Assembly: GCA_902766415.1 (NCBI GenBank)
Contig: CACXDR010000330.1
Span: 1 to 14,750 of the forward strand
Length of the DNA stretch: 14,750 nucleotides
Reading direction: 5' to 3'
From: an uncultured Lachnospiraceae bacterium
Lineage (GTDB): Bacteria > Bacillota_A > Clostridia > Lachnospirales > Lachnospiraceae
Positions 6,076 to 13,497 of this stretch are shown in pieces. The number at the start of each line of letters is the position of its first letter. Within the stretch, counting starts at the first letter, position 1. A program made the position numbers and the translations under genes. The notes below the pieces were generated by a model. The model did not search any database. It was not told the DNA's origin and was given only the letters and a program-made list of their open reading frames with translations.

Positions 6076-6849
6076 ATGAAGGTCGTCATACTAGCCGGAG
6101 GGTTCGGCACGCGCATCACGGAGGAGAGCCATCTGAAGCCCAAGCCCATGATCGAGATCGGCGGGCAGCCCATCCTCTGGCATATCATGAAATACTATTC
6201 GGAATTCGGCTTCAACGATTTCATCATCTGCCTCGGCTACAAGCAGTACGTGGTGAAGGAGTACTTCGCGGACTATTTCCTGCACACCTCGGACGTCACC
6301 TTCGACCTTGCGGAGAACCGTATGGAGGTGCACCGGAAGCACGCGGAGCCGTGGCGCGTCACGCTGATCGACACGGGGCTCAACACCATGACGGGCGGAC
6401 GCATCCGCCGCATCCGGGAGTACACGGACGGCGAGCCGTTCATGCTGACGTACGGGGACGGGGTGTCCACAGTGGACCTCCGCGCCCTGCAGGCGTTCCA
6501 CGAGAGCCACGGGAAGATCGCGACCCTGACCATGGTGAACATCGGCCAGGCGAAAGGCGTCCTGGACGTCTCCGCGGAGGGGCAGATCCGCTCCTTCCGT
6601 GAGAAGGAGGATTCGGACGGCACGCTGATCAACGGCGGCTTCATGGTCTTCAACCAGGGCATTTTCGATTACCTGGAGGATGATGCGACCGTCCTGGAGC
6701 AGACGCCGTTCAAGCGGCTTTCCGCGGACGGCGAGCTGATGGGCTATTATCACAAGGGGTTCTGGCAGTGCATGGACACCCAGCGTGAAAAGAAAAAACT
6801 GGAAGAACTCTGGGAGAGCGGCAGCGCTCCCTGGAAGATCTGGAGCTAG
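6076..6849 (+). CDS. rfbF: Glucose-1-phosphate cytidylyltransferase
   Basis: A 257-residue nucleotidyltransferase that joins CTP and alpha-D-glucose 1-phosphate to give CDP-glucose and pyrophosphate, the first step of CDP-3,6-dideoxyhexose synthesis (RfbF/DdhA/AscA). It begins with the family signature LAGGFGTR (6-13) and the cytidylyltransferase-specific stretch ITEESHLKPKPMIEIGG (14-30). NDFIICLGYK, DYFLHTSDVTFDL and the metal-binding YGDG (126-129, D128) follow as in RfbF proteins, and the C-terminal PWKIW end is also typical. Length is as expected. GGAGGG (6065-6070) lies 5 nt before the ATG, and the M20 gene ends 15 nt upstream, so the two are cotranscribed. The product feeds the CDP-glucose dehydratase immediately downstream. 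Confidence 0.95.
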   Translation: MKVVILAGGFGTRITEESHLKPKPMIEIGGQPILWHIMKYYSEFGFNDFIICLGYKQYVVKEYFADYFLHTSDVTFDLAENRMEVHRKHAEPWRVTLIDTGLNTMTGGRIRRIREYTDGEPFMLTYGDGVSTVDLRALQAFHESHGKIATLTMVNIGQAKGVLDVSAEGQIRSFREKEDSDGTLINGGFMVFNQGIFDYLEDDATVLEQTPFKRLSADGELMGYYHKGFWQCMDTQREKKKLEELWESGSAPWKIWS

Positions 6850-6851
6850 AC

Positions 6852-7907
6852 ATGCTTGATTTCTGGAAAAACAAAAAGATCCTGGTGACCGGCCACACGG
6901 GCTTCAAGGGCTCCTGGCTCTGCGAGGCGCTGCTTCTCGCGGGAGCCGACGTGACCGGTTACGCGCTGGAGCCGCCGACCGACCCGTCGCTCTTCGGGGT
7001 CCTTTCACTGAAGGACCGCATGCGTTCCGTGGAGGGCGATGTCCGTGATCTCACGCGGCTTCTTTCCGTTTTTGAGGAGGCACAGCCGGAGTTCGTGATC
7101 CACATGGCGGCGCAGCCGATCGTCAGGACCTCCTACAGGGAGCCGGTCCTGACCTACGGGACGAACGTCATGGGGACCGTCAACGTGATGGAGGCGGTGC
7201 GGCAGACGGAGAGCGTCCGGTCGCTTTTAAACGTCACGACGGACAAGGTCTACGAGAACCGGGAGACCGGGGAGGCGTTCGGGGAGGAGTACCGCCTGGA
7301 CGGCTACGATCCCTACTCCAACTCGAAGTCCTGCTCGGAGCTCGTGACGCACTGCTATGACCGCTCGTTCCTTAAGGAGCGGGGCGTCGCGGTGAGCACC
7401 GCGCGCGCCGGCAACGTGATCGGGGGAGGAGACTTCGCACCCGACCGCATCATCCCCGACTGTGTCCGCGCGGCGGAGGCCGGTACGGCGATCGTCATGA
7501 GGAACCCGGATTCCGTGCGGCCGTTCCAGCATGTGCTCGAGCCGCTCTCCGTCTATCTCATGATCTTGAGGCGGCAGTACGAGGACCCGTCGCTCGCCGG
7601 GGCCTACAACGTGGGACCGGATCTTGCGGACTGCGTGAAGACCGGGGAGCTGGTACGGCTGTTCGGAAAGCACTGGGGACCGGAGTTCACGTACCGCGTG
7701 CAGCCGGACGGCGGACCGCACGAGGCAGGCTTTTTAAAGCTCGACTGCGCGAAGCTGAAGCGCGTGTTCGGCTGGCGGCCGGTGTGGAACATCGACGAGG
7801 CCGTCAGGCGGACCGCGGAGTGGTCAAGGGCTTATCTTAACGGGAAAGACATGCAGGCGGTGACGGAACGGCAGATCAGAGATTTCATTGAGGAGCAGAA
7901 CAGATGA
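6852..7907 (+). CDS. rfbG: CDP-glucose 4,6-dehydratase
   Basis: A 351-residue extended short-chain dehydrogenase/reductase that converts CDP-glucose to CDP-4-keto-6-deoxyglucose using bound NAD (RfbG/DdhB). The Rossmann glycine motif is GHTGFKG (14-20), followed by HMAAQPIVRTSY (84-95), typical of RfbG. The catalytic residues sit in VTTDKVY (128-134) and the YxxxK pair Y155/K159 (YSNSK). RAGNVIGGGDFAPDRIIPD and RPFQHVLEPL are further family hallmarks. The gene starts 2 nt after rfbF ends, with its GGAG ribosome-binding site inside the rfbF end. Its stop overlaps the rfbH start (ATGA, 7904-7907), implying translational coupling so that the enzymes are made in step. Confidence 0.95.
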   Translation: MLDFWKNKKILVTGHTGFKGSWLCEALLLAGADVTGYALEPPTDPSLFGVLSLKDRMRSVEGDVRDLTRLLSVFEEAQPEFVIHMAAQPIVRTSYREPVLTYGTNVMGTVNVMEAVRQTESVRSLLNVTTDKVYENRETGEAFGEEYRLDGYDPYSNSKSCSELVTHCYDRSFLKERGVAVSTARAGNVIGGGDFAPDRIIPDCVRAAEAGTAIVMRNPDSVRPFQHVLEPLSVYLMILRRQYEDPSLAGAYNVGPDLADCVKTGELVRLFGKHWGPEFTYRVQPDGGPHEAGFLKLDCAKLKRVFGWRPVWNIDEAVRRTAEWSRAYLNGKDMQAVTERQIRDFIEEQNR

Positions 7908-9250
7908 ATTTTGAACATAAGACAGAGGCGGAAGCGAGAGAGGAGATCCTGAGCGCGGTCAGCGAGTACTGCGACCGGTTCCACGGACGGAAGAAGCCGT
8001 TCACGCCGGGCGACCGGATCAACTACGCCTCCCGCGTCTATGACCATGACGAGATGGTGAACCTTGTGGACAGCGCGCTGGAGTTCTGGCTGACCAGCGG
8101 CCGCTACACAGTCCGCTTTGAAAAGGCGTTCGGGCAGTACCTTGGCGTCCCGTTCGTGTCGCTCGTGAATTCGGGCTCCAGCGCAAATCTCCTTGCTTTT
8201 ATGGCGCTTACGTCCCCGCTGCTTAAAGAGCGGCAGGTCCTGCCGGGCGATGAGGTCATTACCGTGGCCTGCGGCTTCCCGACGACGGTGACCCCGTACA
8301 TCCAGTACGGCGCGGTCCCGGTCTTCGTGGACGTGACCATCCCGCAGTACAATATCGACGTGACGAAGCTCGAGGCGGCGCTTTCACCGAAAACGAAGGC
8401 GGTCATGATCGCGCATACGCTTGGCAACCCCTTTGACCTTGCCGCAGTGAAAAGGTTCTGCGACGATCACGGGCTGTGGCTCGTCGAGGACAACTGCGAC
8501 GCGCTCGGCAGCACCTACACGATGGACGGGAAGACGTACTTCACCGGCACGGTGGGCGATATCGGCACGTCGAGCTTCTACCCGCCGCACCACATGACCA
8601 TGGGAGAGGGCGGCGCGGTCTACACAAGAGACCCGCTCCTTCACCGCATCGTCCGCTCGTTCCGCGACTGGGGCCGCGACTGCCAGTGCCCGTCCGGCGT
8701 CGACAACCTTTGCGGCCACCGCTTCGACGGCCAGTACGGGGAGCTTCCGCGCGGCTATGACCACAAGTACGTCTACTCGCATTTCGGCTACAACCTGAAG
8801 GCGACGGACCTGCAGGCGGCCATAGGCTGCGCGCAGATCGAAAAGTTCCCGTCCTTCGTGGTGCGGAGGAAGGAGAACTTCGCGCGGCTGAAGGCGGCGC
8901 TCGCGGGCACGGAGGAGAAGCTGATCCTTCCGGAGGCCTGCCCGGGTTCCGACCCGAGCTGGTTCGGCTTCCTGATCACCTGCAAAGAGGGCGGAGACCG
9001 CCCGGACGTCGTGAAGTACGTCGAGGGCCATGGGGTCCAGACCCGCATGCTGTTCGCCGGCAACCTGACCCGCCACCCCTGCTTCGACCAGATGCGCGCC
9101 CGGAACGAGGGCTACCGGATCGCCGGCTCGCTTGAGACGACGGACCGCATCATGCGCGACACCTTCTGGGTCGGCGTGTACCCGGGCATGACGGACGAGA
9201 TGATCGACTACATGGCGCAGGTGATCCGCGAAAGCGTGGGGCTTGCGTAA
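7904..9250 (+). CDS. rfbH: CDP-6-deoxy-D-xylo-4-hexulose-3-dehydrase (E1-type, PLP and [2Fe-2S])
   Basis: A 448-residue enzyme of the DegT/aspartate-aminotransferase fold that removes the C3 hydroxyl of CDP-4-keto-6-deoxyglucose using PMP and an iron-sulfur cluster (RfbH/AscC/DdhC). Diagnostic features are visible: the usual PLP lysine is replaced by histidine in SFYPPHHMTMGEGG (H229/H230), which distinguishes E1 from transaminases. The cluster cysteines are in RDCQCPSGVDNLCGHRF (C260, C262, C270, the same spacing as Yersinia E1) with a fourth candidate in VEDNCDALGS (C198). NSGSSANLLA (89-98) is the phosphate-binding region. In characterised systems the reductase RfbI/E3 supplies electrons; no such gene lies in this window, so another reductase elsewhere must serve. 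Its start overlaps the rfbG stop. Confidence 0.95.
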   Translation: MNFEHKTEAEAREEILSAVSEYCDRFHGRKKPFTPGDRINYASRVYDHDEMVNLVDSALEFWLTSGRYTVRFEKAFGQYLGVPFVSLVNSGSSANLLAFMALTSPLLKERQVLPGDEVITVACGFPTTVTPYIQYGAVPVFVDVTIPQYNIDVTKLEAALSPKTKAVMIAHTLGNPFDLAAVKRFCDDHGLWLVEDNCDALGSTYTMDGKTYFTGTVGDIGTSSFYPPHHMTMGEGGAVYTRDPLLHRIVRSFRDWGRDCQCPSGVDNLCGHRFDGQYGELPRGYDHKYVYSHFGYNLKATDLQAAIGCAQIEKFPSFVVRRKENFARLKAALAGTEEKLILPEACPGSDPSWFGFLITCKEGGDRPDVVKYVEGHGVQTRMLFAGNLTRHPCFDQMRARNEGYRIAGSLETTDRIMRDTFWVGVYPGMTDEMIDYMAQVIRESVGLA

Positions 9251-9593
9251 GATCCCGGCCTGCTTAGACCGGTCTTAGAAATAATGCTGCGGAATGAAGG
9301 AACACCAGACTGACATCCGGCCGGCTGGTTTTGCCGGTGATCCGCCCCGGACGCATGCTCCGCGTGTTCTTTCGGCTGACGCTTACATTGTCCGTCTCGA
9401 TCCGGACCTTAAAAGACGGTCCGTCCGGAGCCGGACAATGGCGTGCAGACGAAAGTACACCAGCGGACGATGCGCCGGGGCGGTGTCCCGGCAGGACCGG
9501 CAGAGCAGACACGGTCCGGTTTTTAGGCAGACCCGGCGGACCAGACACCAGGCCGGCGGGGGACTTCCTTCCGCGGCTTAACAGGAGAACAAT
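9251..9593 (+). other. 343-bp non-coding, hairpin-rich leader between rfbH and the GHMP kinase
   Basis: No convincing gene: an ATG at 9294 opens 95 codons but has no ribosome-binding site and an Arg-rich, low-information product. The stretch is rich in complementary segments. A long imperfect hairpin spans 9386-9440 (CATTGTCCG with CGGACAATG outside, CGGACC with GGTCCG inside). GCCGGG/CCCGGC pair at 9474-9492, and a terminator-like hairpin follows at 9494-9524. AGACCGGTCT (9266-9275) is a perfect palindrome. No TATAAT-type promoter is evident, so the downstream kinase may depend on read-through from the rfb operon. Confidence 0.5.
9494..9524 (+). terminator. Candidate intrinsic terminator or attenuator
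   Basis: GGACCG (9494-9499) pairs with CGGTCC (9512-9517), a 6-bp stem with a 12-nt loop, followed by GG and five T residues (9520-9524). The stem is short. The same GGTCCG arm can alternatively pair with CGGACC at 9537-9542, which would disrupt the terminator form. Confidence 0.4.
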
Positions 9594-10586
9594 ATGATCA
9601 TAACCCAGACCCCGTTCCGCATGTCCTTCTTCGGAGGCGGGACGGACCTTCCGGCATTTTTCAACGAGCACGGCGGCGCCGTGCTGTCTACGACGTTTGA
9701 CAAGTACTGCTATGTGAACGTCCGGCATCTTCCGCGCTTCTTTGACTATTCGACGGAGCTTTCCTACTCGAAGATCGAGCGCGTCACGGACGTGAACGAC
9801 ATCGTCCACCCTGCTGTCAGGGAAGCCATGAAATACCTTGACATGCGCGAGATCCGCCTGACCTACGAGGCGGACCTGCCTGCGCGCTCCGGCCTCGGGA
9901 CCAGCTCGTCCTTCGCGGTCGGCATGCTGAACGCGTTCTACGCGCTGAAGGGAAAGTACGCGGACAAGAAAAAGCTTGCGGACGATGCCATCTACCTGGA
10001 GCGCGTCCTCTGCAATGAGGCAGGCGGCCTCCAGGACCAGATCGCGGCGGCGTTCGGCGGGCTGAACCGCATCAGCTTTTCGGCGGACGGCTACACGGTG
10101 AGCCCGGTCATCATCTCGCAGGAGCGGAAGCAGGCGCTGAACAGGAAGCTGCTCCTGTTCTTCACAGGCTTCTCGAGGTTCTCCTCGGATATCCAGACCG
10201 CGACCAACGGCGCGGTGCGGGACAAGACGGCGGAGCTTAAGGAGATGCTTTCCCTGGTCGACGAGGCGGAGGGAGTGCTTACCTCCAAGGCGGACCTTAA
10301 AGAGTTCGGCCGGCTGCTTGACCACACCTGGAAGCTGAAGCGGGGCATCACTTCGAAGATCTCCACGGACTCGATCGACATGCTGTACGACAAGGCCGTG
10401 AAGGCCGGCGCGGAGGGCGGCAAGCTCCTCGGCGCGGGCGGCGGAGGCTTCCTCCTCTTTTACGTCGATGAGGACCGCCAGGCAGCCGTGCGTGAGGCCC
10501 TGTCCGGGCTCCTCTACGTCCCCTTCGAATTCGAGAACGCAGGGACCCGGGTCATCTTCTATGATCCGGAAAGCTGGGAAATTTAA
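9594..10586 (+). CDS. GHMP-family sugar kinase, HddA-like (heptose 7-phosphate kinase type)
   Basis: A 330-residue cytosolic kinase with all three GHMP motifs: N-terminal TPFRMSFFGGGTDLPAFF (6-23), the ATP-binding loop LPARSGLGTSSS (95-106) and C-terminal KLLGAGGGGFLLF (277-289). GGLQDQIAAAFGG (144-156) provides the probable catalytic Asp148. The overall pattern resembles D-glycero-alpha-D-manno-heptose 7-phosphate kinase (HddA), which makes heptose 1,7-bisphosphate for GDP-heptose units of surface glycans. The partner genes gmhA, gmhB and hddC are not in the window, so a related role (fucose- or galactose-type kinase) is possible. AGGAGA (9583-9588) precedes the ATG by 5 nt. It lies 343 bp after rfbH, on the same strand, and ends at a strong terminator, so it may be the last gene of the glycan operon. 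Confidence 0.85.
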   Translation: MIITQTPFRMSFFGGGTDLPAFFNEHGGAVLSTTFDKYCYVNVRHLPRFFDYSTELSYSKIERVTDVNDIVHPAVREAMKYLDMREIRLTYEADLPARSGLGTSSSFAVGMLNAFYALKGKYADKKKLADDAIYLERVLCNEAGGLQDQIAAAFGGLNRISFSADGYTVSPVIISQERKQALNRKLLLFFTGFSRFSSDIQTATNGAVRDKTAELKEMLSLVDEAEGVLTSKADLKEFGRLLDHTWKLKRGITSKISTDSIDMLYDKAVKAGAEGGKLLGAGGGGFLLFYVDEDRQAAVREALSGLLYVPFEFENAGTRVIFYDPESWEI

Positions 10587-10613
10587 AAAAAGCGTCAGAC
10601 ATGGACGAAAGAC

Positions 10614-10643
10614 AAGTTCCCCGGGGATCGCCCCGGGGAACTT
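10614..10643 (+). terminator. Strong Rho-independent terminator after the GHMP kinase
   Basis: A perfect 13-bp stem, AAGTTCCCCGGGG with CCCCGGGGAACTT, has an ATCG tetraloop and begins 27 nt after the kinase stop. TTTCTGTG follows on the plus strand. On the minus strand the downstream sequence is also T-containing (GTCTTTCG), so it may serve the convergent MATE gene too. Confidence 0.8.
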
Positions 10644-10721
10644 TCTGTGTTCAAAGACTGACACGTTATATAAAAGCTTAAGAAGGAACCATGCGTCCGG
10701 GACAGATCAGACAAAGAAAGG

Positions 10722-12104
10722 TCAGGCCTCCTCAGGCCGCTCCCCGATCTTCGAGATGATCTCCCTTGTGATCTTCCGGTAGAAGTACGTGGACATCAGG
10801 ACGGACGCGATCTCGGCGATCGGGTAGGACCACCAGACGTTCTGGAGCACGCCGGTCTGCGCGAGGAGCCATGCGGAAGGCAGCAGCACCACGAGCTGGC
10901 GGCAGATCGAGTTGATCATGCTGTAGATCCCCTTGCCGAGCGCCTGGAACACGGAGCCGACCGCGATGCAGTAGCCCGCGAAGGGGAAGGAGAGGCCGAT
11001 GATCCGGAAGGCCGGGATGCCGATCTCCAGCATGTGGTCCGAGGCGTTGAACATCCGGAAGAAAACACCGGGGATCAGCTCGAAGAGGAGGCAGCCGACG
11101 GTCATGATCGAGACCGCGATCGTGAACAGGAGGCGGATGGTATCCGTCACGCGCTTCCTCCGCTGCGCGCCGTAGTTGTAGGCGATGATCGGGACGCTGC
11201 CGTTGTTAAGCCCGAAGACCGGCATGAAGATCAGGCTGTTGATCTTGAAATACACGCCGAAGACTGCCGTCGCGGTGGAGGTGAACGAGATGAGGATGCG
11301 GTTCATGCCGTAGGTCATCACGGAGCCGATCGCCTGCATGATGATGGACGGAATGCCGACGGTAAGGACCCCCCTGATGATGGATGGGTCCGGACGGAAG
11401 CCGCGGAAACGGAACCGGATATCCGTATTTTTCTTAAGGTTTAAAATGAGCGCCAGGACCGCCGCAAGATGCTGCCCCATGACCGTCGCGAGGGCCGCGC
11501 CGGCAATGCCGAGCTTCGGCATGCCGAAAAGCCCGAAGATCAGGATGGGGTCCATGATGATGTTGAAGATGGCGCCGGTCATCTGGACCGCCATAGAGAG
11601 CATGGTCCTTCCGGTCGACTGGAGCAGACGCTCGAAGGTTATCTCCATGAAGATCCCGAGGCACAGGCACATGACGATGCGCAGGTACCGGTATCCGTAG
11701 TCCAGGATCACGGGATCACTTGTCTGGGAGCGGTAGAACGGGCCTGTGATCATGAGCCCGAGGAGAATGAACATGACCGCGAACGAAAGCTCGAGGAAGA
11801 GGCCGTTTACCGCCGTCCTGTTGACCCGCTCAAAGTCCTTCTGCCCGAGCGCGCGGGAGAGGTAGGCGTTGATACCTACGCCGGTACCGGTGGCGAAGGC
11901 GATCATCAGGGACTGGATCGGGAACGCGAGGGAGACCGCCGTGAGCGCGGCTTCGTCGATCATGGAGACGAAGATCGAGTCGACGACATTGTAGAGCGCC
12001 TGGACGATCATGGAGATCATCATGGGAACGGACATGGAGACAAGCAGCCGCCCGACCGGCATCGTCCCCATCTTGTTTTCTTTTGCAGTGGATACAGTAC
12101 TCAT
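10722..12104 (-). CDS. MATE-family multidrug/cation antiporter
   Basis: A 460-residue integral membrane protein, predicted to export drugs or other organic compounds in exchange for Na+ or H+. About 12 hydrophobic helices are evident. The N-terminal MGTMPVGRLLVSMSVPMMIS and ALYNVVDSIFVS, then GTGVGINAYLSRALGQKD (74-91), are typical of the bacterial DinF/MepA-like branch, as are the repeat-half motif FGLNNGSVPIIAYNYGA and the FQALGKG segment. Length is normal. ATG 12104 has AAAGG about 7 nt upstream; an internal Met at codon 12 is less well placed. The gene stands alone, convergent with the GHMP kinase and divergent from fructokinase. The substrate is unknown; glycan export is not implied, since that role belongs to the related MOP flippases rather than this branch. 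Confidence 0.92.
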   Translation of the reverse strand: MSTVSTAKENKMGTMPVGRLLVSMSVPMMISMIVQALYNVVDSIFVSMIDEAALTAVSLAFPIQSLMIAFATGTGVGINAYLSRALGQKDFERVNRTAVNGLFLELSFAVMFILLGLMITGPFYRSQTSDPVILDYGYRYLRIVMCLCLGIFMEITFERLLQSTGRTMLSMAVQMTGAIFNIIMDPILIFGLFGMPKLGIAGAALATVMGQHLAAVLALILNLKKNTDIRFRFRGFRPDPSIIRGVLTVGIPSIIMQAIGSVMTYGMNRILISFTSTATAVFGVYFKINSLIFMPVFGLNNGSVPIIAYNYGAQRRKRVTDTIRLLFTIAVSIMTVGCLLFELIPGVFFRMFNASDHMLEIGIPAFRIIGLSFPFAGYCIAVGSVFQALGKGIYSMINSICRQLVVLLPSAWLLAQTGVLQNVWWSYPIAEIASVLMSTYFYRKITREIISKIGERPEEA

Positions 12105-12375
12105 GGAAAAGCCTTTCTGTGTGCCCGGGGGCCGGGAAGGACCGGGAAAAGATTCATTTTATATTAGTATACAGTGTAACATACTCTAACAGGAAATATA
12201 CCGGCGCGCAAGTATTAATCGCCGGACCGGAAGGGTTCCGCGTTCTCCTTTTTCATGGTGATGAACTCTGCATTTTGTGATAGAATCAAGATAGCATGAA
12301 AAGGCATATGAGCCGGAACGCCTGAACGGGGACCGGCGGATGCGCTTCTAAAAAAACAGGTGGAGGGTCAGAAAG
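12105..12375. promoter_or_regulatory. Divergent intergenic region: MATE upstream site and fructokinase promoter/RBS
   Basis: 271 bp without a gene. An AT-rich patch (12155-12190) upstream of MATE holds TAGTATACAGTGTA (12165-12178), an operator-like sequence sharing TACAGTGTA with the site before the GTPase-NYN gene and TAGTATACA with the GntR-site repeats. For the plus strand, TGATAGAAT (12278-12286) fits an extended -10 element without a clear -35, and GGAGG (12362-12366) lies 9 nt before ATG 12376. Confidence 0.45.
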
Positions 12376-13323
12376 ATGATCGAAGTCGTTGCGCTTGGAG
12401 AGCTTCTCATAGATTTTGCATCCGTCTCAAAGGATGAGGACGGTTATCCGACTATGGCGGCGCATGCCGGCGGCGCCCCCGCGAATTTCCTCGCGGCGCT
12501 GAACCGCTTCGGACACGGCGGCGCATTGTATGCGAAGGTCGGGAACGACGCGTTCGGGAAGATGCTGACCGGCACGCTTGAAAAAGCCGGCATCGAAACC
12601 TCCGGGATCGTGACAGACGACAGGTTCTTCACCACGCTTGCGTTCGTCACCTTCGACGAGTCCGGGGACCGCTCCTTCAGCTTTGCGAGAAAGCCGGGCG
12701 CGGACACGCAGCTTGCCTTTGAGGAGCTGGACCTCAGGCTGATCGACGAGGCGAAGATCTTCCATTTCGGGACGCTGTCCCTGACGGATGAGCCCATGCG
12801 CACCACCACACAGAAGGCGGTCGCGTACGCGAAGGAGAAGGGCAAGACCATCACCTGCGACCCGAACTTAAGGCTGAACCTCTGGAAGAGCGAGGACGAG
12901 GCGAAGGAGCAGCTGAACTGGGCGCTCCGGCAGGCGGACATCGTGAAGATCAGCGACGAGGAGGTGGAATTCCTCTGGGGCATTACGCCGACTGAGGGCG
13001 CGGACTACCTGATCAATGAGTGCGGAGTGAAGCTTGCCATGGTCACGCTCGGGCCGGAGGGCTGCTTCCTGAAGAACAAAACGGCTGAGGCGCGCGTCCG
13101 CGGGCCGAAGGTCCATCCGGTCGACACGACAGGCGCAGGCGATATCTTCGGCGGCTCCGCGGTATCGCGTATCCTTGAGATCGGGAAGGACCCGGCAGAG
13201 CTGAACGCGGAAGAGCTGGCGGCGGTCGGCTCGTTCGCTTCTACGTCGGCAAGTCTTTCGACAGAGTTCCCGGGCGGCATCCAGAGCATCCAGGAAAGGG
13301 AGACGATCCTCGCGAGGATGTAA
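12376..13323 (+). CDS. scrK: Fructokinase, PfkB family
   Basis: A 315-residue cytosolic kinase predicted to phosphorylate fructose to fructose 6-phosphate with ATP, typical of bacterial ScrK/plant-type fructokinases. The start VVALGELLIDF (4-14) and AGGAPANFLAAL (31-42) are the substrate-side PfkB signature. CDPNLRLNLW (161-170) resembles the fructokinase DPNxRxxLW segment, and the second signature DTTGAGDIFGG (250-260) carries the catalytic base D256. Length is normal. It is preceded by a GGAGG site and appears monocistronic, with a strong terminator after it. No PTS, sucrose hydrolase or sugar regulator adjoins it in view. A different ketose or ribose-type substrate is possible, though the match to the fructokinase pattern is good. 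It is clearly distinct from the KDG-type PfkB kinase at 2725-3747. Confidence 0.88.
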   Translation: MIEVVALGELLIDFASVSKDEDGYPTMAAHAGGAPANFLAALNRFGHGGALYAKVGNDAFGKMLTGTLEKAGIETSGIVTDDRFFTTLAFVTFDESGDRSFSFARKPGADTQLAFEELDLRLIDEAKIFHFGTLSLTDEPMRTTTQKAVAYAKEKGKTITCDPNLRLNLWKSEDEAKEQLNWALRQADIVKISDEEVEFLWGITPTEGADYLINECGVKLAMVTLGPEGCFLKNKTAEARVRGPKVHPVDTTGAGDIFGGSAVSRILEIGKDPAELNAEELAAVGSFASTSASLSTEFPGGIQSIQERETILARM

Positions 13324-13383
13324 AAGGCAGCGTGATCCGGAAAAACAGGTCCGGCACAGCTTTACAGCAGAAATAGCTAAAAA

Positions 13384-13418
13384 ACAGGCACCGCGCGAAT
13401 GATCCGCGCGGTGCCTGT
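13384..13418. terminator. Bidirectional terminator between scrK and cysK
   Basis: A perfect 14-bp stem, ACAGGCACCGCGCG (13384-13397) with CGCGCGGTGCCTGT (13405-13418), has a 7-nt loop. On the minus strand the stem runs straight into six T residues. On the plus strand it is followed by T-rich TGTGTTGTTTATTC. It thus serves both convergent genes. Confidence 0.9.
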
Positions 13419-13497
13419 TGTGTTGTTTATTCTGTTCTTCTGTATTATGCTGTCCTGCAGGCTTATATGGCCTGCCGGTTTATGGTGTATTGCCGGT

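Noticed and set aside
9294..9581. Small 95-codon plus-strand frame in the rfbH-kinase gap
   Set aside because: No ribosome-binding site, Arg-rich low-information product, and the DNA is better explained as paired hairpin segments.
9264..10664. A 466-codon open frame on the minus strand over the GHMP kinase
   Set aside because: The plus strand encodes an intact GHMP kinase with all three motifs. The minus product lacks motifs and runs through the hairpin-rich gap and terminator.
11469..12167. A 232-codon plus-strand frame opposite the MATE gene
   Set aside because: Asp/Glu/His/Arg-rich antisense shadow of hydrophobic codons; no ribosome-binding site or family resemblance.
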